Under the pieces are notes generated by a model. It was not told the origin of the DNA, made no database searches, and saw only the letters and a program-made list of their open reading frames with translations. Below, one piece after another: positions 1 to 9,386 of a stretch of DNA of 64,000 nt. Origin of the DNA: Cyanobacteria bacterium FACHB-DQ100 (GTDB lineage Bacteria; Cyanobacteriota; Cyanobacteriia; Leptolyngbyales; Leptolyngbyaceae). Within the stretch, counting starts at the first letter, position 1. Every line of letters starts with the position of its first letter. The stretch spans positions 62,001 to 126,000 of the forward strand of contig JACJNW010000039.1 of assembly GCA_014695195.1 (NCBI GenBank), read 5' to 3'. A program made the translations under genes and the position numbers.

Positions 1-136
1 CCTTCCGGGCATTGTTTTATCAAAATTCGGGTTAGCGATCGGCGATCGGGATTGCTCATAAGCCTGATGGCTGAACGCTGACGCAGTTTGAGTCTGTAGA
101 ATTACGTTCGCCGTTGACTTTGGAGAACTCGATACA
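1..136. other. spacer upstream of cpcC (cpcA side)
   Basis: No reading frame with coding character enters from the left edge. By analogy with other cyanobacteria cpcB and cpcA should lie immediately outside the window, so this is probably the cpcA-cpcC spacer. It ends with the cpcC ribosome-binding site (TGGAG near 120). I see no strong stem-loop in the visible part. Confidence 0.5.
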
Positions 137-1000
137 ATGGCTATTACAGCAGCAGCGGGGCGGCTTGGAACCGCGCCTTTTCAGGAAACTCCTAAGGTGG
201 AACTTCGCCACCCTTGGGCAGAAGGTGATGTAGAAGCAGTGGTTCGTGCAACTTATCGTCAGGTGTTGGGCAACGATTACCTGATGAAGTCTGAACGATT
301 GACAGGTGCAGAGTCGCTGTTACGCAACGGCAAAATCACGGTCAGAGAGTTTGTCCGCGCCGTCGCAAAATCAGAACTATATAAAGAGAAGTTTTTGTAT
401 AACAACTTCCAAACGAGAACGATCGAACTGAATCACAAGCATTTGCTCGGTCGTGCTCCGTTTGATGAAGCAGCAGTGATTGAACACCTGGATATTTATC
501 AAAACCAGGGGTTTGATGCTGAGATCGATTCTTACATTGACTCGGAAGAATACGAAGCAAACTTTGGCGACAATGTTGTGCCGTACTACCGGGGCTTCCA
601 GTATGAAACTGGTGCGAGAAGCATCGGCTTTACGAACTTGTTCAAGCTGTATCGTGGGTATGCGAACAGCGATCGTTCTCAAACGGGTGGCAATAACACT
701 CGCTTGGCACGGAACCTAGCAAGAAATGAAGCTTCGACGATCGCGCAGCCGTCTCAATCAAGCGGCGGTTGGGCACACTTCAGCGCTTCCAGCGATATTG
801 CACCGAAGAAGGCACTCGGCGGTTCGTATGGCGAAAGTGGTCGGATCTATCGGCTCGAAGTTGCTGGCATTTTAGGTGCTGGCTATCCGAAAGTGCGTCG
901 CTCCAGCACCGCTTATCTGCTCCCTTACGAACAACTGTTGCCGAAGATGCAACAGATTCACCGCACTGGCGGAAGAATCGTGAGCGTTACACCCGCGTAG
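137..1000 (+). CDS. cpcC: phycocyanin-associated rod linker CpcC
   Basis: This 287-residue rod linker joins phycocyanin hexamers in the peripheral rods of the phycobilisome. Residues about 20-150 form the conserved phycobilisome linker domain, with typical signatures such as ATYRQVLGN, the [11 protein letters not shown] segment and LLGRAP. After a Gly/Ser-rich hinge, residues about 232-285 form a CpcD-like domain ending [12 protein letters not shown]. That two-domain plan and the length fit CpcC. It is the first complete gene of the visible cpc operon and is followed 69 bases later by cpcD. A TGGAG Shine-Dalgarno precedes the start. An alternative name (cpcH/cpcI or cpcC1) would apply if the genome has several rod linkers; the family call itself is very secure. 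Confidence 0.96.
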   Translation: MAITAAAGRLGTAPFQETPKVELRHPWAEGDVEAVVRATYRQVLGNDYLMKSERLTGAESLLRNGKITVREFVRAVAKSELYKEKFLYNNFQTRTIELNHKHLLGRAPFDEAAVIEHLDIYQNQGFDAEIDSYIDSEEYEANFGDNVVPYYRGFQYETGARSIGFTNLFKLYRGYANSDRSQTGGNNTRLARNLARNEASTIAQPSQSSGGWAHFSASSDIAPKKALGGSYGESGRIYRLEVAGILGAGYPKVRRSSTAYLLPYEQLLPKMQQIHRTGGRIVSVTPA

Positions 1001-1069
1001 ATTCTGCTGAATCGAGGATTAGTGGTCTAGTCCTCGATTTTTCACTTGCAATACAAGGAGTTTCAAATC

Positions 1070-1327
1070 ATGCTCGGTCAAACCGCCGTTGGCAGCGCCG
1101 CAACCACTCAATCGGGCGCTCGAATGTTTCGTTATGAAGTCGTCGGCTTGCGCCAAAACGACCAAACCGATCGCAACAACTATCAAATTCGCAATAGCGG
1201 CAGTGTGTTCCTCACCGTGCCCTACAACCGCATGACCGAAGAGATGCAGCGGATTGCTCGCTTGGGCGGTCGCATTGTCAGCATCACCCCGCTGACACAG
1301 GTAGACACATCCGCAAATCAAGAGTAA
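1070..1327 (+). CDS. cpcD: rod-capping linker CpcD
   Basis: This 85-residue small linker caps the distal end of phycocyanin rods and limits their length. It consists of a single CpcD domain, with the FRYEVVGLRQ strand near the N-terminus and GGRIVSITP near the C-terminus, matching the C-terminal domain of the upstream CpcC. The start at 1070 is chosen because AAGGAG lies at 1055-1060; an in-frame ATG at 1046 would sit upstream of that site and add eight unconserved residues. It lies between cpcC and cpcE, the classic order. Confidence 0.95.
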   Translation: MLGQTAVGSAATTQSGARMFRYEVVGLRQNDQTDRNNYQIRNSGSVFLTVPYNRMTEEMQRIARLGGRIVSITPLTQVDTSANQE

Positions 1328-1353
1328 GTCAACCTTAACCTCATCGAACTATC

Positions 1354-2187
1354 GTGCTGGAATCTACGTCCGATCTTGAATCGTCACCTGAAGCACTCGG
1401 AGCCGAACCGTTAACGGTAGAGCAAGCGATCGCAAATTTATCCGATACCGATACAAGTTTGCGGTACTACGCGGCTTGGTGGCTGGGGAAGTTTCAGATC
1501 AAAGATTCGAGGGCGATCGATGCATTGATTCGAGCATTGGAAGACGAAGACGATCGCACCGAAATGGGCGGCTACCCGTTGCGGCGCAATGCAGCACGGG
1601 CATTGGGGAAATTAGACGATCGTCGAGCGGTTCCTGGGCTGACTCGCTGCCTTGAGTGTGATGACTTTTACGTACGGGAGTCAGCGGCTCAAGCCCTGGG
1701 ATTGCTCGGTGATGCGTCTTGTGTTCCTCAATTGATGACGCTCCTTGAAGGTGGAATCGAGGTTGCACAGTTTGTTCCAGATCGCCCACATCTAGTGCAG
1801 CCCGTTGAGGCAGTGCTAGAAGCGCTGGGAGCATTAGGAGCAACGGAAGCGATCGATTTAGTTCGTCCGTTTCTCGATCATTCGGTGGCACGAGTTCAAT
1901 ATGCTGCGGCGCGATCAATGTATCAGCTCACTCGCGATCCGGTTTACGGAGAGCAGTTGGTACAAGCGCTACAGGGGAATGATGTGCAACTGAGGCGATC
2001 GGCATTAGCAGACTTGGGCGCGATCGGATATATTCCGGCGGCTGACGCGATTGCCGCTGCTCCGGTAGAAAACAGCTTTAAGCTGCTGTCTTGTAAAGGC
2101 TTGCTTGATTATCATCTGCGGGAAACGGGCGATCCGCTTTCTTCAGATGCCATCAAGCTCATGACCCTCATGGATCAATTATTGTGA
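1354..2187 (+). CDS. cpcE: phycocyanin alpha phycocyanobilin lyase subunit CpcE
   Basis: CpcE is one subunit of the heterodimeric CpcE/CpcF lyase that attaches phycocyanobilin to the conserved cysteine of CpcA. The 277-residue protein is built from HEAT-like repeats, seen as recurring segments such as RRNAARALGKLDD and VRESAAQALGLLGD. The start is a GTG 26 bases after the cpcD stop with no clear Shine-Dalgarno, so translation may depend on coupling to cpcD. The N-terminal stretch before LTVEQAIANL is variable in the family. CpcF follows after 70 bases, as expected for partner subunits. Confidence 0.94.
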   Translation: MLESTSDLESSPEALGAEPLTVEQAIANLSDTDTSLRYYAAWWLGKFQIKDSRAIDALIRALEDEDDRTEMGGYPLRRNAARALGKLDDRRAVPGLTRCLECDDFYVRESAAQALGLLGDASCVPQLMTLLEGGIEVAQFVPDRPHLVQPVEAVLEALGALGATEAIDLVRPFLDHSVARVQYAAARSMYQLTRDPVYGEQLVQALQGNDVQLRRSALADLGAIGYIPAADAIAAAPVENSFKLLSCKGLLDYHLRETGDPLSSDAIKLMTLMDQLL

Positions 2188-2257
2188 ACGGTAAGCGGTG
2201 ATTCGGGAGCGAAGCTCTCGAACCTGGATCGCCAAATTGCCCCCTCACGAGGACTCT

Positions 2258-2890
2258 ATGATTGCAACTGATCCCACAATTCAATCGCTGATTCAAGCGG
2301 TCGAAGCAGCAGACTCTCCTGCCAAATTGGTCGGAGCCGTTCGCGCTTTGGCACAAACACGATCAACCGCAGCCATACCGACGCTGATCCGCGCGCTTGG
2401 GTTTAACAATCCGGGTGCAGCATTAGCGGCGGTTTCTGGTTTAGTGGCGCTGGGTGAAGAAGCAGTGCCCGACTTGTTAGCGCAAATTGATGGCTATAAC
2501 TATGGGGCGAGGGCTTATAGTTTACGAGCGTTAGCGGCGATCGCTGACCCACGTGCCCTAGACGTATTGATCAAAGCGGCAGAAGCAGACTTTGCACCAA
2601 GCGTCCGGCGAGCAGCTATTAAAGGATTGGGACAACTACGCTGGCAACAACTTGAACCCACAGAACGCGAATCAGCTCAGTCTCAAGCTTTGAAAACACT
2701 ATTGTTGGTTGCTCAGGATGCAGATTGGGCAAATCGCTATGCCGCGATCGTGGGGCTACAAAGTTGGATTACTTCTGCGGATTTAGTCAATCGATCCAGT
2801 GCGCTCGATCAACTCGATCAGCTTGCTCAAACAGATCCTGATGGTGCGGTTCGGGCTAGAGCCACACTTGCGAAACAACACCTTGCTTAA
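2258..2890 (+). CDS. cpcF: phycocyanin alpha phycocyanobilin lyase subunit CpcF
   Basis: This is the partner of CpcE in the alpha-84 phycocyanobilin lyase. The 210-residue protein is also HEAT-repeat based, for example the segments IPTLIRALGFNNPGAA, ARAYSLRALAAIADPRAL and VRRAAIKGLGQLRW. An earlier in-frame ATG exists at 2198, but the ATG at 2258 has CGAGGA just upstream and gives the usual CpcF N-terminus, so it is preferred. It lies between cpcE and cpcG1 on the same strand, 18 bases before cpcG1, supporting one operon. Confidence 0.93.
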   Translation: MIATDPTIQSLIQAVEAADSPAKLVGAVRALAQTRSTAAIPTLIRALGFNNPGAALAAVSGLVALGEEAVPDLLAQIDGYNYGARAYSLRALAAIADPRALDVLIKAAEADFAPSVRRAAIKGLGQLRWQQLEPTERESAQSQALKTLLLVAQDADWANRYAAIVGLQSWITSADLVNRSSALDQLDQLAQTDPDGAVRARATLAKQHLA

Positions 2891-2908
2891 ACTTATTGGG
2901 TTTCTCTA

Positions 2909-3751
2909 ATGGCAATCCCACTTCTAAACATTAATCCAAAAACACAGAATCAGCGCGTTAATGGTTACGACGTGCTTGATGAAGATGATCCAGTGATTTA
3001 TCGCCTTGCGGATGCCCGATCGGCGGAAGATCTCGATCGTCTGATTTGGGCAGCCTATCGCCAGATTTTTGCGGAACAACTAATTCTCAAAAGTCATCGT
3101 CAGGTCAACCTAGAATCGCAATTACGCAACCGTAGGATCAGCGTTGCTGATTTCATGCGCGGGTTGGGTAAGTCCGACGTTTATCGCGAATTGGTTGCTG
3201 ACACAAACTCGAACTATCGCTTAGTTGATATCACCCTGAAGCGCTTTCTGGGACGAGCTTCTTATGGTCAAGATGAACAGATCGCAAAATCGATCGTCAT
3301 CGCCACCAGAGGCTTACATGGTTTCATTGACGACATTGTTGATAGCGAAGAATACCGCGAGAACTTTGGCGATGACATTGTGCCGTATCAACGCCGTCGC
3401 TTAGAAGGTCGTCCGTTTAACTTGAGCAATCCCCGCTATAGCGACTTCTGGCGCAATCGGCTTTTAGAACGTGAGTTGGCGACTCGCTCCTACTATCAAG
3501 TTCGCAGCTACAATGCTGGCGACTTGGATAGAACAGTGATTCGTCAAGCGATTCCGTTTACGTTCTTGAACATGGCACAAGGCATGAGTACACCGCATCT
3601 CGATACACAACGCCATGTGGCAAGAGCAACATCGAGCGCGGTTCAAGTACCCGATTCAAGCCGTGAAGCTGCTGCGGTAACGAAGCCGACCGTGAGCCGT
3701 CCGAAGGTTAATTTGCCGTATAGCTATCTTCCCAACACTCCGAAAGTTTAG
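2909..3751 (+). CDS. cpcG1: phycobilisome rod-core linker CpcG1
   Basis: This 280-residue CpcG-type rod-core linker anchors phycocyanin rods to the allophycocyanin core. The N-terminus MAIPLLNINPKTQNQRV is typical of the family, and residues about 20-190 carry the linker domain (IWAAYRQIF, the FMRGLGKSDVYR segment, LKRFLGRASYG, DSEEYRENFGDD). The tail from about residue 190 is soluble and divergent, with no membrane helix, so it should serve the conventional core-bound phycobilisome. It is the first of four tandem paralogues and the longest. An inverted-repeat element lies in the 223-base gap to the next copy. Confidence 0.93.
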   Translation: MAIPLLNINPKTQNQRVNGYDVLDEDDPVIYRLADARSAEDLDRLIWAAYRQIFAEQLILKSHRQVNLESQLRNRRISVADFMRGLGKSDVYRELVADTNSNYRLVDITLKRFLGRASYGQDEQIAKSIVIATRGLHGFIDDIVDSEEYRENFGDDIVPYQRRRLEGRPFNLSNPRYSDFWRNRLLERELATRSYYQVRSYNAGDLDRTVIRQAIPFTFLNMAQGMSTPHLDTQRHVARATSSAVQVPDSSREAAAVTKPTVSRPKVNLPYSYLPNTPKV

Positions 3752-3836
3752 TTTAGAGTTTTTGGGAAAGTGCGATCGCGAAACGTTTCTAGCTTGAACT
3801 CGATGAGTCTTTCCGCTTCGGAATGAACGGATTGCT

Positions 3837-3917
3837 GCCCCCTAAATCTCCCATTTTGGGGAATTTCGAGCCAAAACTCCAATTCAAAGTCCCCCACTCG
3901 TGGGGGATTTAGGGGGC
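3837..3917. repeat. 81-bp inverted-repeat (MITE/REP-like) element
   Basis: The termini GCCCCCTAAATC (3837-3848) and GATTTAGGGGGC (3906-3917) are perfect inverted repeats of 12 bases, extendable to 17 with one mismatch. Inside is a second hairpin, TCCCCCA at 3890-3896 pairing with TGGGGGA at 3901-3907 over a four-base loop. From memory, palindromes of the type CCCCCTAAATCCCCC are dispersed in many cyanobacterial genomes, so this looks like a small non-autonomous repeat. Its place between cpcG1 and cpcG2 means its RNA would fold within the cpc transcript and could attenuate or process it; that role is inference. Confidence 0.75.
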
Positions 3918-3974
3918 TTCTCCGAATTCACAACCGCAGCGAACCCCGTATAAATTCTTTACCCTTGATTTACC

Positions 3975-4718
3975 ATGTCGATCCCTCTACTTGAGTACAA
4001 GCCCTCCTCGCAGAATCAGCGAGTCGATGGGTACGAAGTTCCAGGCGAAGATACTCCCTATATCTATCGGCTCGAAGATTGTGTCGATCAAACGGATATC
4101 AGTGAGCTGATTTGGGCAGCTTACCGCCAAGTGTTCAGTGAGCACGTCATTCTGAAAAGCAGCCGTCAGACCAATCTGGAATCCCAGCTAAAAAATCGGG
4201 CAATTACCGTTCGCGATTTTGTACGCGGATTGGCAAAGTCTGAAACATTCCGATCGCTCGTGATCGATAAAAACTCAAACTATCGCCTAGTTGATGTCGC
4301 CCTAAAACGCCTACTCGGTCGCTCAGCCTACAACAACGAAGAAACGATCGCATGGTCGATCAAGATCGCCACGTTAGGCTGGGGTGGTTTCGTTGATGCT
4401 TTGCTCGATAGCGAAGAATACAGCACTGCTTTTGGTGACAACACCGTTCCCTATCAGCGGCGGCGCTACAAAGGTCGTCCGTTCAACCTGGTGACACCGA
4501 GCTATGCGGATTACTGGCGCGATCAAGAAGAAGCCGGACGCTACAAGTGGGGTGACATCAACAACTTCCGCGACTTGGCACGATCGCTGAGCATCAAAAT
4601 GGTCGAGTTCAAGCCCGTTTCGACCGAAAACATCAGCATCCCTGACACCACCCGTAAAACTGCTCCGACCGGAACTCCAGCTTCGATTAGCACTGCTGCG
4701 GGTTTCCCCTTGCGCTAG
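3975..4718 (+). CDS. cpcG2: phycobilisome rod-core linker CpcG2
   Basis: This is the second CpcG paralogue, 247 residues, with the family N-terminus [17 protein letters not shown] and the complete linker domain ([52 protein letters not shown]). The C-terminal tail is soluble. It probably connects rods to the core at a position distinct from CpcG1. It follows the inverted-repeat element and is 36 bases upstream of cpcL. The number is assigned by position, following the cpcG1-G4 convention known from Anabaena. Confidence 0.92.
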   Translation: MSIPLLEYKPSSQNQRVDGYEVPGEDTPYIYRLEDCVDQTDISELIWAAYRQVFSEHVILKSSRQTNLESQLKNRAITVRDFVRGLAKSETFRSLVIDKNSNYRLVDVALKRLLGRSAYNNEETIAWSIKIATLGWGGFVDALLDSEEYSTAFGDNTVPYQRRRYKGRPFNLVTPSYADYWRDQEEAGRYKWGDINNFRDLARSLSIKMVEFKPVSTENISIPDTTRKTAPTGTPASISTAAGFPLR

Positions 4719-4754
4719 GTTACGGTCTCACTAGACGTAGTTAAGGAGGTTCTT

Positions 4755-5504
4755 ATGGGAACAACACTGCCCTTGTTGGAGTACAAACCCACGACTCAGG
4801 ATCAGCGCGTTCAAAGCTTTGGCAAAGCTGACTTGAATGAAGATAGCCCGTATCTCTACCGCATCGAAGACAGTTCGACCCGGACTGAAATAGACACGCT
4901 GATCTGGGCAACCTATCGGCAAGTGTTTAACGAGCAGGAAACGTTGCAGTTTAATCGGCAGATTACGCTAGAAACTCAACTGAAGAATCGATCGATCACT
5001 GTTCGCGATTTTATTCGAGGCTTGGCAAAATCAGAACGGTTCTACCGTCTCGTTGTCGAAGCGAACAATAACTATCGCTTGGTCGAAGTCTGCTTAAAGC
5101 GGTTACTGGGTCGATCGCCTTACAACAAAGAAGAAACGATCGCGTGGTCAATCCAAGTGGCAACATTGGGATGGAGCAAATTCGTTGATGCTTTGATTGA
5201 TAGCGCTGAGTATTCCGAAGCATTCGGAGACAACACTGTACCGTATCAGCGCAAACGAGTCACGGAGCGCCCTTACAGCTTCACGCCGCGCTATGGAGCC
5301 GATTATCGCGATCGACTCCCCAAACAAGGCGAACTGAAATTCGTTCAACCGTTCAAACCACAATTTGAACAGTTTGAGCGATTTAACTGGGAGAAATTCG
5401 TCAGAACCTCGGATTGGAAAACGGTTACGGCTGTTTCCGTTTCGACGTTGGGCTTGATTTTCTTTCTGTTACTGTTTTTCGCGGTGAACGGTTCGATTGG
5501 ATAA
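4755..5504 (+). CDS. cpcL: membrane-anchored rod linker CpcL (CpcG3-type)
   Basis: This 249-residue CpcG-family protein has the linker domain ([49 protein letters not shown]) but differs from its neighbours in its C-terminus. Residues about 222-245 form a strongly hydrophobic segment ([15 protein letters not shown]) that can only be a membrane helix. That is the hallmark of CpcL, which builds core-less phycocyanin rods that anchor to thylakoids and pass energy to photosystem I. It is the third of the four linkers, the same position as CpcL/CpcG3 in Anabaena. AAGGAGG at 4743-4749 is an unusually strong ribosome-binding site. Confidence 0.94.
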   Translation: MGTTLPLLEYKPTTQDQRVQSFGKADLNEDSPYLYRIEDSSTRTEIDTLIWATYRQVFNEQETLQFNRQITLETQLKNRSITVRDFIRGLAKSERFYRLVVEANNNYRLVEVCLKRLLGRSPYNKEETIAWSIQVATLGWSKFVDALIDSAEYSEAFGDNTVPYQRKRVTERPYSFTPRYGADYRDRLPKQGELKFVQPFKPQFEQFERFNWEKFVRTSDWKTVTAVSVSTLGLIFFLLLFFAVNGSIG

Positions 5505-5628
5505 ATGCTCACAAGGGTACTACTTTCGGACACCAGACGCGAGATAATAGTTTCACGCGACTTGGATTTCTAATCATAAAAATCCATCCAAAATTTACCG
5601 CCGTTTATATTACGAGGGAGATTCTGAC

Positions 5629-6384
5629 ATGGCATTGCCATTGTTAGCTTACAAGCCGACCACCCAAAACCATCGGGTGAAAAATTTCGGCATTGCTGAC
5701 CAAAACGAAGATACTCCTTACATCTATCGAATCGAAGATGTAAGCTCTTCAACGGATATGGAAGCTCTGATCTGGGCTACCTATCGTCAAGTGTTCAGCG
5801 AACATGAAACGCTGAAGTTTAACCGCCAAGTGACTTGCGAATCTCGTCTGAGAAACGGCGCAATCACAGTGCGCGATTTCATTCGTGAACTGGCAAAATC
5901 CGAGCGCTTCTACAGCACCGTTGTAGAAGTGAACAACAACTATCGCTTAGTGCAAATCTGCCTGAAGCGGTTCTTGGGTCGGGATTCCTATGACCGCAAC
6001 GAGGAGGTTGCCTGGTCGATCGTCATCGGAACCAAAGGATTCAGCGGATTCGTTGATGCACTGCTCGACAGCGAAGAGTACACCAACGCTTTCGGTGACT
6101 ACACCGTTCCGTATCAGCGTCGTCGTATGGAAGCGCGTCCGTTTAACTTGGTCACACCGCGTTACGGCGAAGATTTCCGCGACACGGTGGGAACCGTGAA
6201 GAACGATTGGCAGTTTGTGGTGCAGAACTACTACTCCAAGCGCTCTCAAGAACGTCGTCTGCCCGAAGGTGATCCGCGTCGCTTCCTCAGTGTGGCAGCC
6301 GCGATCGCGCCTAAATCGAACTATGGCAGCGTCGTAACTTCTGAAGACTACATGAGCAAAGTGCCGAACCGCAGTCGTCGTTAA
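5629..6384 (+). CDS. cpcG4: phycobilisome rod-core linker CpcG4
   Basis: This is the fourth CpcG paralogue, 251 residues, starting [17 protein letters not shown] and carrying the linker domain ([58 protein letters not shown]). The tail is soluble and Arg-rich (ends VPNRSRR), unlike CpcL. A good Shine-Dalgarno (CGAGGGAG near 5610) precedes it. A 124-base gap separates it from cpcL, but no gene lies between, and a candidate operon terminator follows. Confidence 0.92.
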   Translation: MALPLLAYKPTTQNHRVKNFGIADQNEDTPYIYRIEDVSSSTDMEALIWATYRQVFSEHETLKFNRQVTCESRLRNGAITVRDFIRELAKSERFYSTVVEVNNNYRLVQICLKRFLGRDSYDRNEEVAWSIVIGTKGFSGFVDALLDSEEYTNAFGDYTVPYQRRRMEARPFNLVTPRYGEDFRDTVGTVKNDWQFVVQNYYSKRSQERRLPEGDPRRFLSVAAAIAPKSNYGSVVTSEDYMSKVPNRSRR

Positions 6385-6406
6385 TTTCGTCGATCGTGGT
6401 TTAGCT

Positions 6407-6475
6407 GTAGGCTCGATTTTCGATTGCAGTCTGTTTCAGGCAGATTGGAGTCGAGAGTCGGGCCTACTTGTTTTT
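6407..6475 (+). terminator. candidate terminator of the cpc operon
   Basis: GTAGGC (6407-6412) pairs with GCCTAC (6462-6467) and encloses a second imperfect stem (CAGTCTG with CAGATTG). The outer stem is followed by TTGTTTTT. It lies just after the last cpc gene and before an unrelated Uma2 gene, so termination is the natural reading, although the stem is interrupted. Confidence 0.55.
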
Positions 6476-6506
6476 AGAATGAAATTGTCGCAATCCGTCG
6501 AGCACT

Positions 6507-7136
6507 ATGATTCAAGCCCTGAAGAAACCTGTCAGCTTTGAGCAGTTCCTCGAATGGTATCCAGAAAGTGCAGAGGTTCGCTATGAATTGCGTCGTGGAG
6601 TAATTGTCAAAGTGCCAAAGCCAAGAGGAAAACATTCAGATATTGCAGGATTTCTAGCAATCGAGGCAGGTATTTTAATTCGGCAATTAAACCTACCTTT
6701 TTTCGTTCCGAAAGAGTGTGTTGTGAAAGTTGATGAGATTGAAGATGAGAGCGAATCTGCTTATGAACCAGATGGAGTTGTTCTGGATCGTCGTGAGATC
6801 GTGAATGAGCCGAAGTGGGAAAAATCGTCTGCGATCGAAAACAGCAAAACGATCAAACTCATCATCGAAGTCGTGAGTACGAATTGGCGTGATGACTATC
6901 ACACTAAGTTTGCCGCTTATGAAGCTTTGGGCATTCCAGAATATTGGATTGTCGATTATGCAGCCCTTGGAGGACGAAGATTTTTGGGCAATCCGAAAGA
7001 GCCAACGCTTTGGGTCTGTGAACTGATCGAAGATGAGTATCAAATGACTCCATTTCGAGGAGACGATCGCATCATCTCCCCAACTTTTCCAAATTTGCAA
7101 CTAACCGCTACACAGATTTTTCAAGCCTCTACTTAG
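6507..7136 (+). CDS. Uma2-family (DUF820) PD-(D/E)xK-like protein
   Basis: This 209-residue protein belongs to the Uma2 family, which is greatly expanded in cyanobacteria and has a restriction-endonuclease-like fold. Visible family marks are FEQFLEWYPE near the N-terminus, the acidic motif EPDGVVL (about residue 90), LIIEVVS (about 118), and K-FAAYEALGIPEYWIVD (about 132-150), which together supply the D...E...K arrangement. Biological function is not established. Its stop overlaps the end of the convergent transporter gene by eight bases. It is probably monocistronic. Confidence 0.85.
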   Translation: MIQALKKPVSFEQFLEWYPESAEVRYELRRGVIVKVPKPRGKHSDIAGFLAIEAGILIRQLNLPFFVPKECVVKVDEIEDESESAYEPDGVVLDRREIVNEPKWEKSSAIENSKTIKLIIEVVSTNWRDDYHTKFAAYEALGIPEYWIVDYAALGGRRFLGNPKEPTLWVCELIEDEYQMTPFRGDDRIISPTFPNLQLTATQIFQAST

Positions 7137-8007
7137 ATTTTAGAAACTCCTGAACAACCTGTTTTACATCCTCTTTTTTTCCATCCACTCGATAGTTTAA
7201 TTCCTGCATTGTTTTATCAGAAATCAAACCACCAAGCTGATCTAAAACTTCTCTCAGTTCTGGATGTTTTTGGAACGTATCGCGCCGAACTACTGCTGCC
7301 GCTTCATACGGTGGAAAATAGCGCTTATCATCTTGCAGAACGGTTAAATCCAGTGTTGAAAGTAAGCCATCAGTTGTGCTTCCCGCCACGATATCGACTT
7401 GTTTATCTTGCAGCGATCGATACAACAATCCCAAATCCATTACTTTCGGTTGAGAGTCAAATTTCAGGTTATAAGCCTTCGCAAGTCCAGGAAATCCATC
7501 TTCGCGATTGAGAAATTCAGGTCCAAATCCTGCTCTCCATTTCGGTGCATAAGCTGATGCTTGTGAAAGCGTTTGAATCTTCAGCTTTCTCGCATCTTCG
7601 CCGCGAATGACCATTGCAAATGAGTTATTAAATCCGAATGGCTTTGACCAGGTTAATTGGAAATCTCGTTCAAATCGACTTTTTACGGTTTCAAATGTTT
7701 GCTTTGGATCGCTTTCTGCTCCTAGTTTTAGAATCGCCGTGTAAGCAGTTCCGGTGTATTCAGGATAGATATCGAGTTCGCCTTTTTGAATTCCAGTTAA
7801 ACAGACAAATGTTCCACCTAAATTGAATTTACGATCGACCTTAATATTCGTTTTGCGCTCGATTTGCTGCGCTAGAATTTCGCCTAAAATAATCTGCTCG
7901 GTAAAATTCTTTGAGCCAATTACCACACGATCGCCGCCGCCTTGACACGCGACGATCGACACCATTAAACAAATCGCTAAAAGTCCTAAAGCTAGAAATC
8001 TTTTCAT
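7129..8007 (-). CDS. quaternary-amine (glycine betaine/choline) ABC transporter substrate-binding lipoprotein
   Basis: This 292-residue OsmF/OpuCC-type binding protein should capture a quaternary ammonium osmolyte outside the inner membrane. A lipoprotein signal ends SIVAC, with Cys21 as the lipidated residue. The mature start IGSKNFTEQIILGEILAQ and the later GELDIYPEYTGTAY and VDIVAGSTTDG motifs are characteristic of the OpuAC family. It is the third gene of a minus-strand operon, overlapping the permease gene by four bases. The substrate (betaine, choline or another amine) cannot be decided from sequence. Confidence 0.9.
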   Translation of the reverse strand: MKRFLALGLLAICLMVSIVACQGGGDRVVIGSKNFTEQIILGEILAQQIERKTNIKVDRKFNLGGTFVCLTGIQKGELDIYPEYTGTAYTAILKLGAESDPKQTFETVKSRFERDFQLTWSKPFGFNNSFAMVIRGEDARKLKIQTLSQASAYAPKWRAGFGPEFLNREDGFPGLAKAYNLKFDSQPKVMDLGLLYRSLQDKQVDIVAGSTTDGLLSTLDLTVLQDDKRYFPPYEAAAVVRRDTFQKHPELREVLDQLGGLISDKTMQELNYRVDGKKEDVKQVVQEFLKSK

Positions 8008-8630
8008 TTTCTAATCGTCAAACGTCTCTCAATCCAACCTAAACCCCAATCTGCACCCAGCGCTACGACCGCTGCCGGAATTGCACCCGCGAGAATGAGT
8101 TGATTATCGACGATCGCAACCCCCCGAAAAATAAATTCTCCTAAACCTCCCGCGCCGATTGCCGATGCGATCGTTGCCAATCCGACTCCGATTACCGTCG
8201 CCACTCGGACACCAGACAAAATCACGCCCATCGCTAACGGAAGCTCGACTTGAAACAGCAATTGTCGATCGCTCATTCCCATTCCGCGCCCCGCTTCTCG
8301 GACTGCCGGATCAACGCTATTAATTCCGACAACTGTATTCCGAATAATCGGAAGTAATGAGTACAGCACAAGCGCGACGATCGCCGTTCTCGCCCCAATT
8401 CCCCCAATAATCGGAATCGGCAGCAGAAAGCCAAACAGCGCCAAACTTGGAACCGTTTGCATCACATTGGCAAATCCTAAAATCGGTTTACCTAAAGCTG
8501 GACGGCGTGTGACTAAAATTCCGAGCGGAATACCAATCAGAATCGCGATCGACAGTGCCGCCCCGACCAAAAACAAATGTTGTCCAAGCCGTTCTAAAAT
8601 CTCATCACCGTAGCGCGTCAAGAATTCCAT
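8004..8630 (-). CDS. quaternary-amine ABC transporter permease
   Basis: This 208-residue permease has about five to six membrane helices and belongs to the OpuCB/OsmW-type, proline/betaine uptake family. The cytoplasmic coupling segment VREAGRGMGMSDRQLLFQVELP is the EAA-like loop that contacts the ATPase. It overlaps the upstream ATPase gene by 13 bases and the downstream binding-protein gene by four, indicating translational coupling. Because the locus has a single permease, a homodimer is the simplest architecture. Confidence 0.9.
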   Translation of the reverse strand: MEFLTRYGDEILERLGQHLFLVGAALSIAILIGIPLGILVTRRPALGKPILGFANVMQTVPSLALFGFLLPIPIIGGIGARTAIVALVLYSLLPIIRNTVVGINSVDPAVREAGRGMGMSDRQLLFQVELPLAMGVILSGVRVATVIGVGLATIASAIGAGGLGEFIFRGVAIVDNQLILAGAIPAAVVALGADWGLGWIERRLTIRK

Positions 8631-9352
8631 TCGGTTACGCTCATAAAAGCTTGGGCTGCGGGATGGGTCGATCGTGCAAATTCCTGGGGCGTTCCTAATT
8701 CAACTAATTGCCCTGCCTGCATCAATCCGATCCGCGTTCCTAGCTTAAATGCCTCTTGAATATCATGCGTCACAAAGACGATCGTTTTTCCTAATTGCTG
8801 CTGCAATCGCGCAAATTCTCGCTGAAGTTCTACTCGTGTAATTGGATCTAATGCTCCAAACGGTTCATCCATTAATAATATCGGTGGATCAGCCGCCAGC
8901 GCTCGTGCAACTCCGACTCGCTGTCGTTGTCCACCGGATAGCTGATGCGGATAGCGATGCTTAAACCGTTGCGGTTCTAATCCAACCAGTTCCAATAACT
9001 CAATCACACGCGACTGAATTCGATCCGGCTCCCATTTCTGAAGCGAGGGCACCACTGCAATATTCTGCGCCACTGTGAAATGCGGAAACAGCCCAACTTC
9101 TTGAATCACATAGCCAATCTGCCGCCGCAGTTGAATCGAATTCCAGTCAAGGGTCGATCGACCATTTACCCGCACTTCTCCCGCTGTCGGAACAAGCAAA
9201 TGATTGATCAATCTCAGGGTTGTCGTTTTGCCGCAACCGCTCCGACCCAGTAGCACGATCGTTTCTCCCGGAAAGATCGTAAAGCTCAGATCTGAAATCA
9301 GCCGCTTTTGATTGAGTTGGTAAGAAACTTGGCAGAATTCAACGGCACTCAT
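8618..9352 (-). CDS. quaternary-amine ABC transporter ATP-binding protein
   Basis: This 244-residue ATPase energises the uptake system encoded downstream. It shows Walker A (GRSGCGKTTT, about residues 36-45), the signature LSGGQRQRVGVARAL (about 139-153), Walker B ILLMDEPFGALD (about 158-169) and the switch histidine in THDIQEA. It lacks the C-terminal tandem CBS domains found in OpuAA/ProV-type ATPases that sense ionic strength, so osmotic control of activity would have to come from elsewhere. It is the first gene of the three-gene operon. Confidence 0.92.
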   Translation of the reverse strand: MSAVEFCQVSYQLNQKRLISDLSFTIFPGETIVLLGRSGCGKTTTLRLINHLLVPTAGEVRVNGRSTLDWNSIQLRRQIGYVIQEVGLFPHFTVAQNIAVVPSLQKWEPDRIQSRVIELLELVGLEPQRFKHRYPHQLSGGQRQRVGVARALAADPPILLMDEPFGALDPITRVELQREFARLQQQLGKTIVFVTHDIQEAFKLGTRIGLMQAGQLVELGTPQEFARSTHPAAQAFMSVTEWNS

Positions 9353-9386
9353 TTATGAACATCTTCTAAGGGTCTTGCACCCATCA

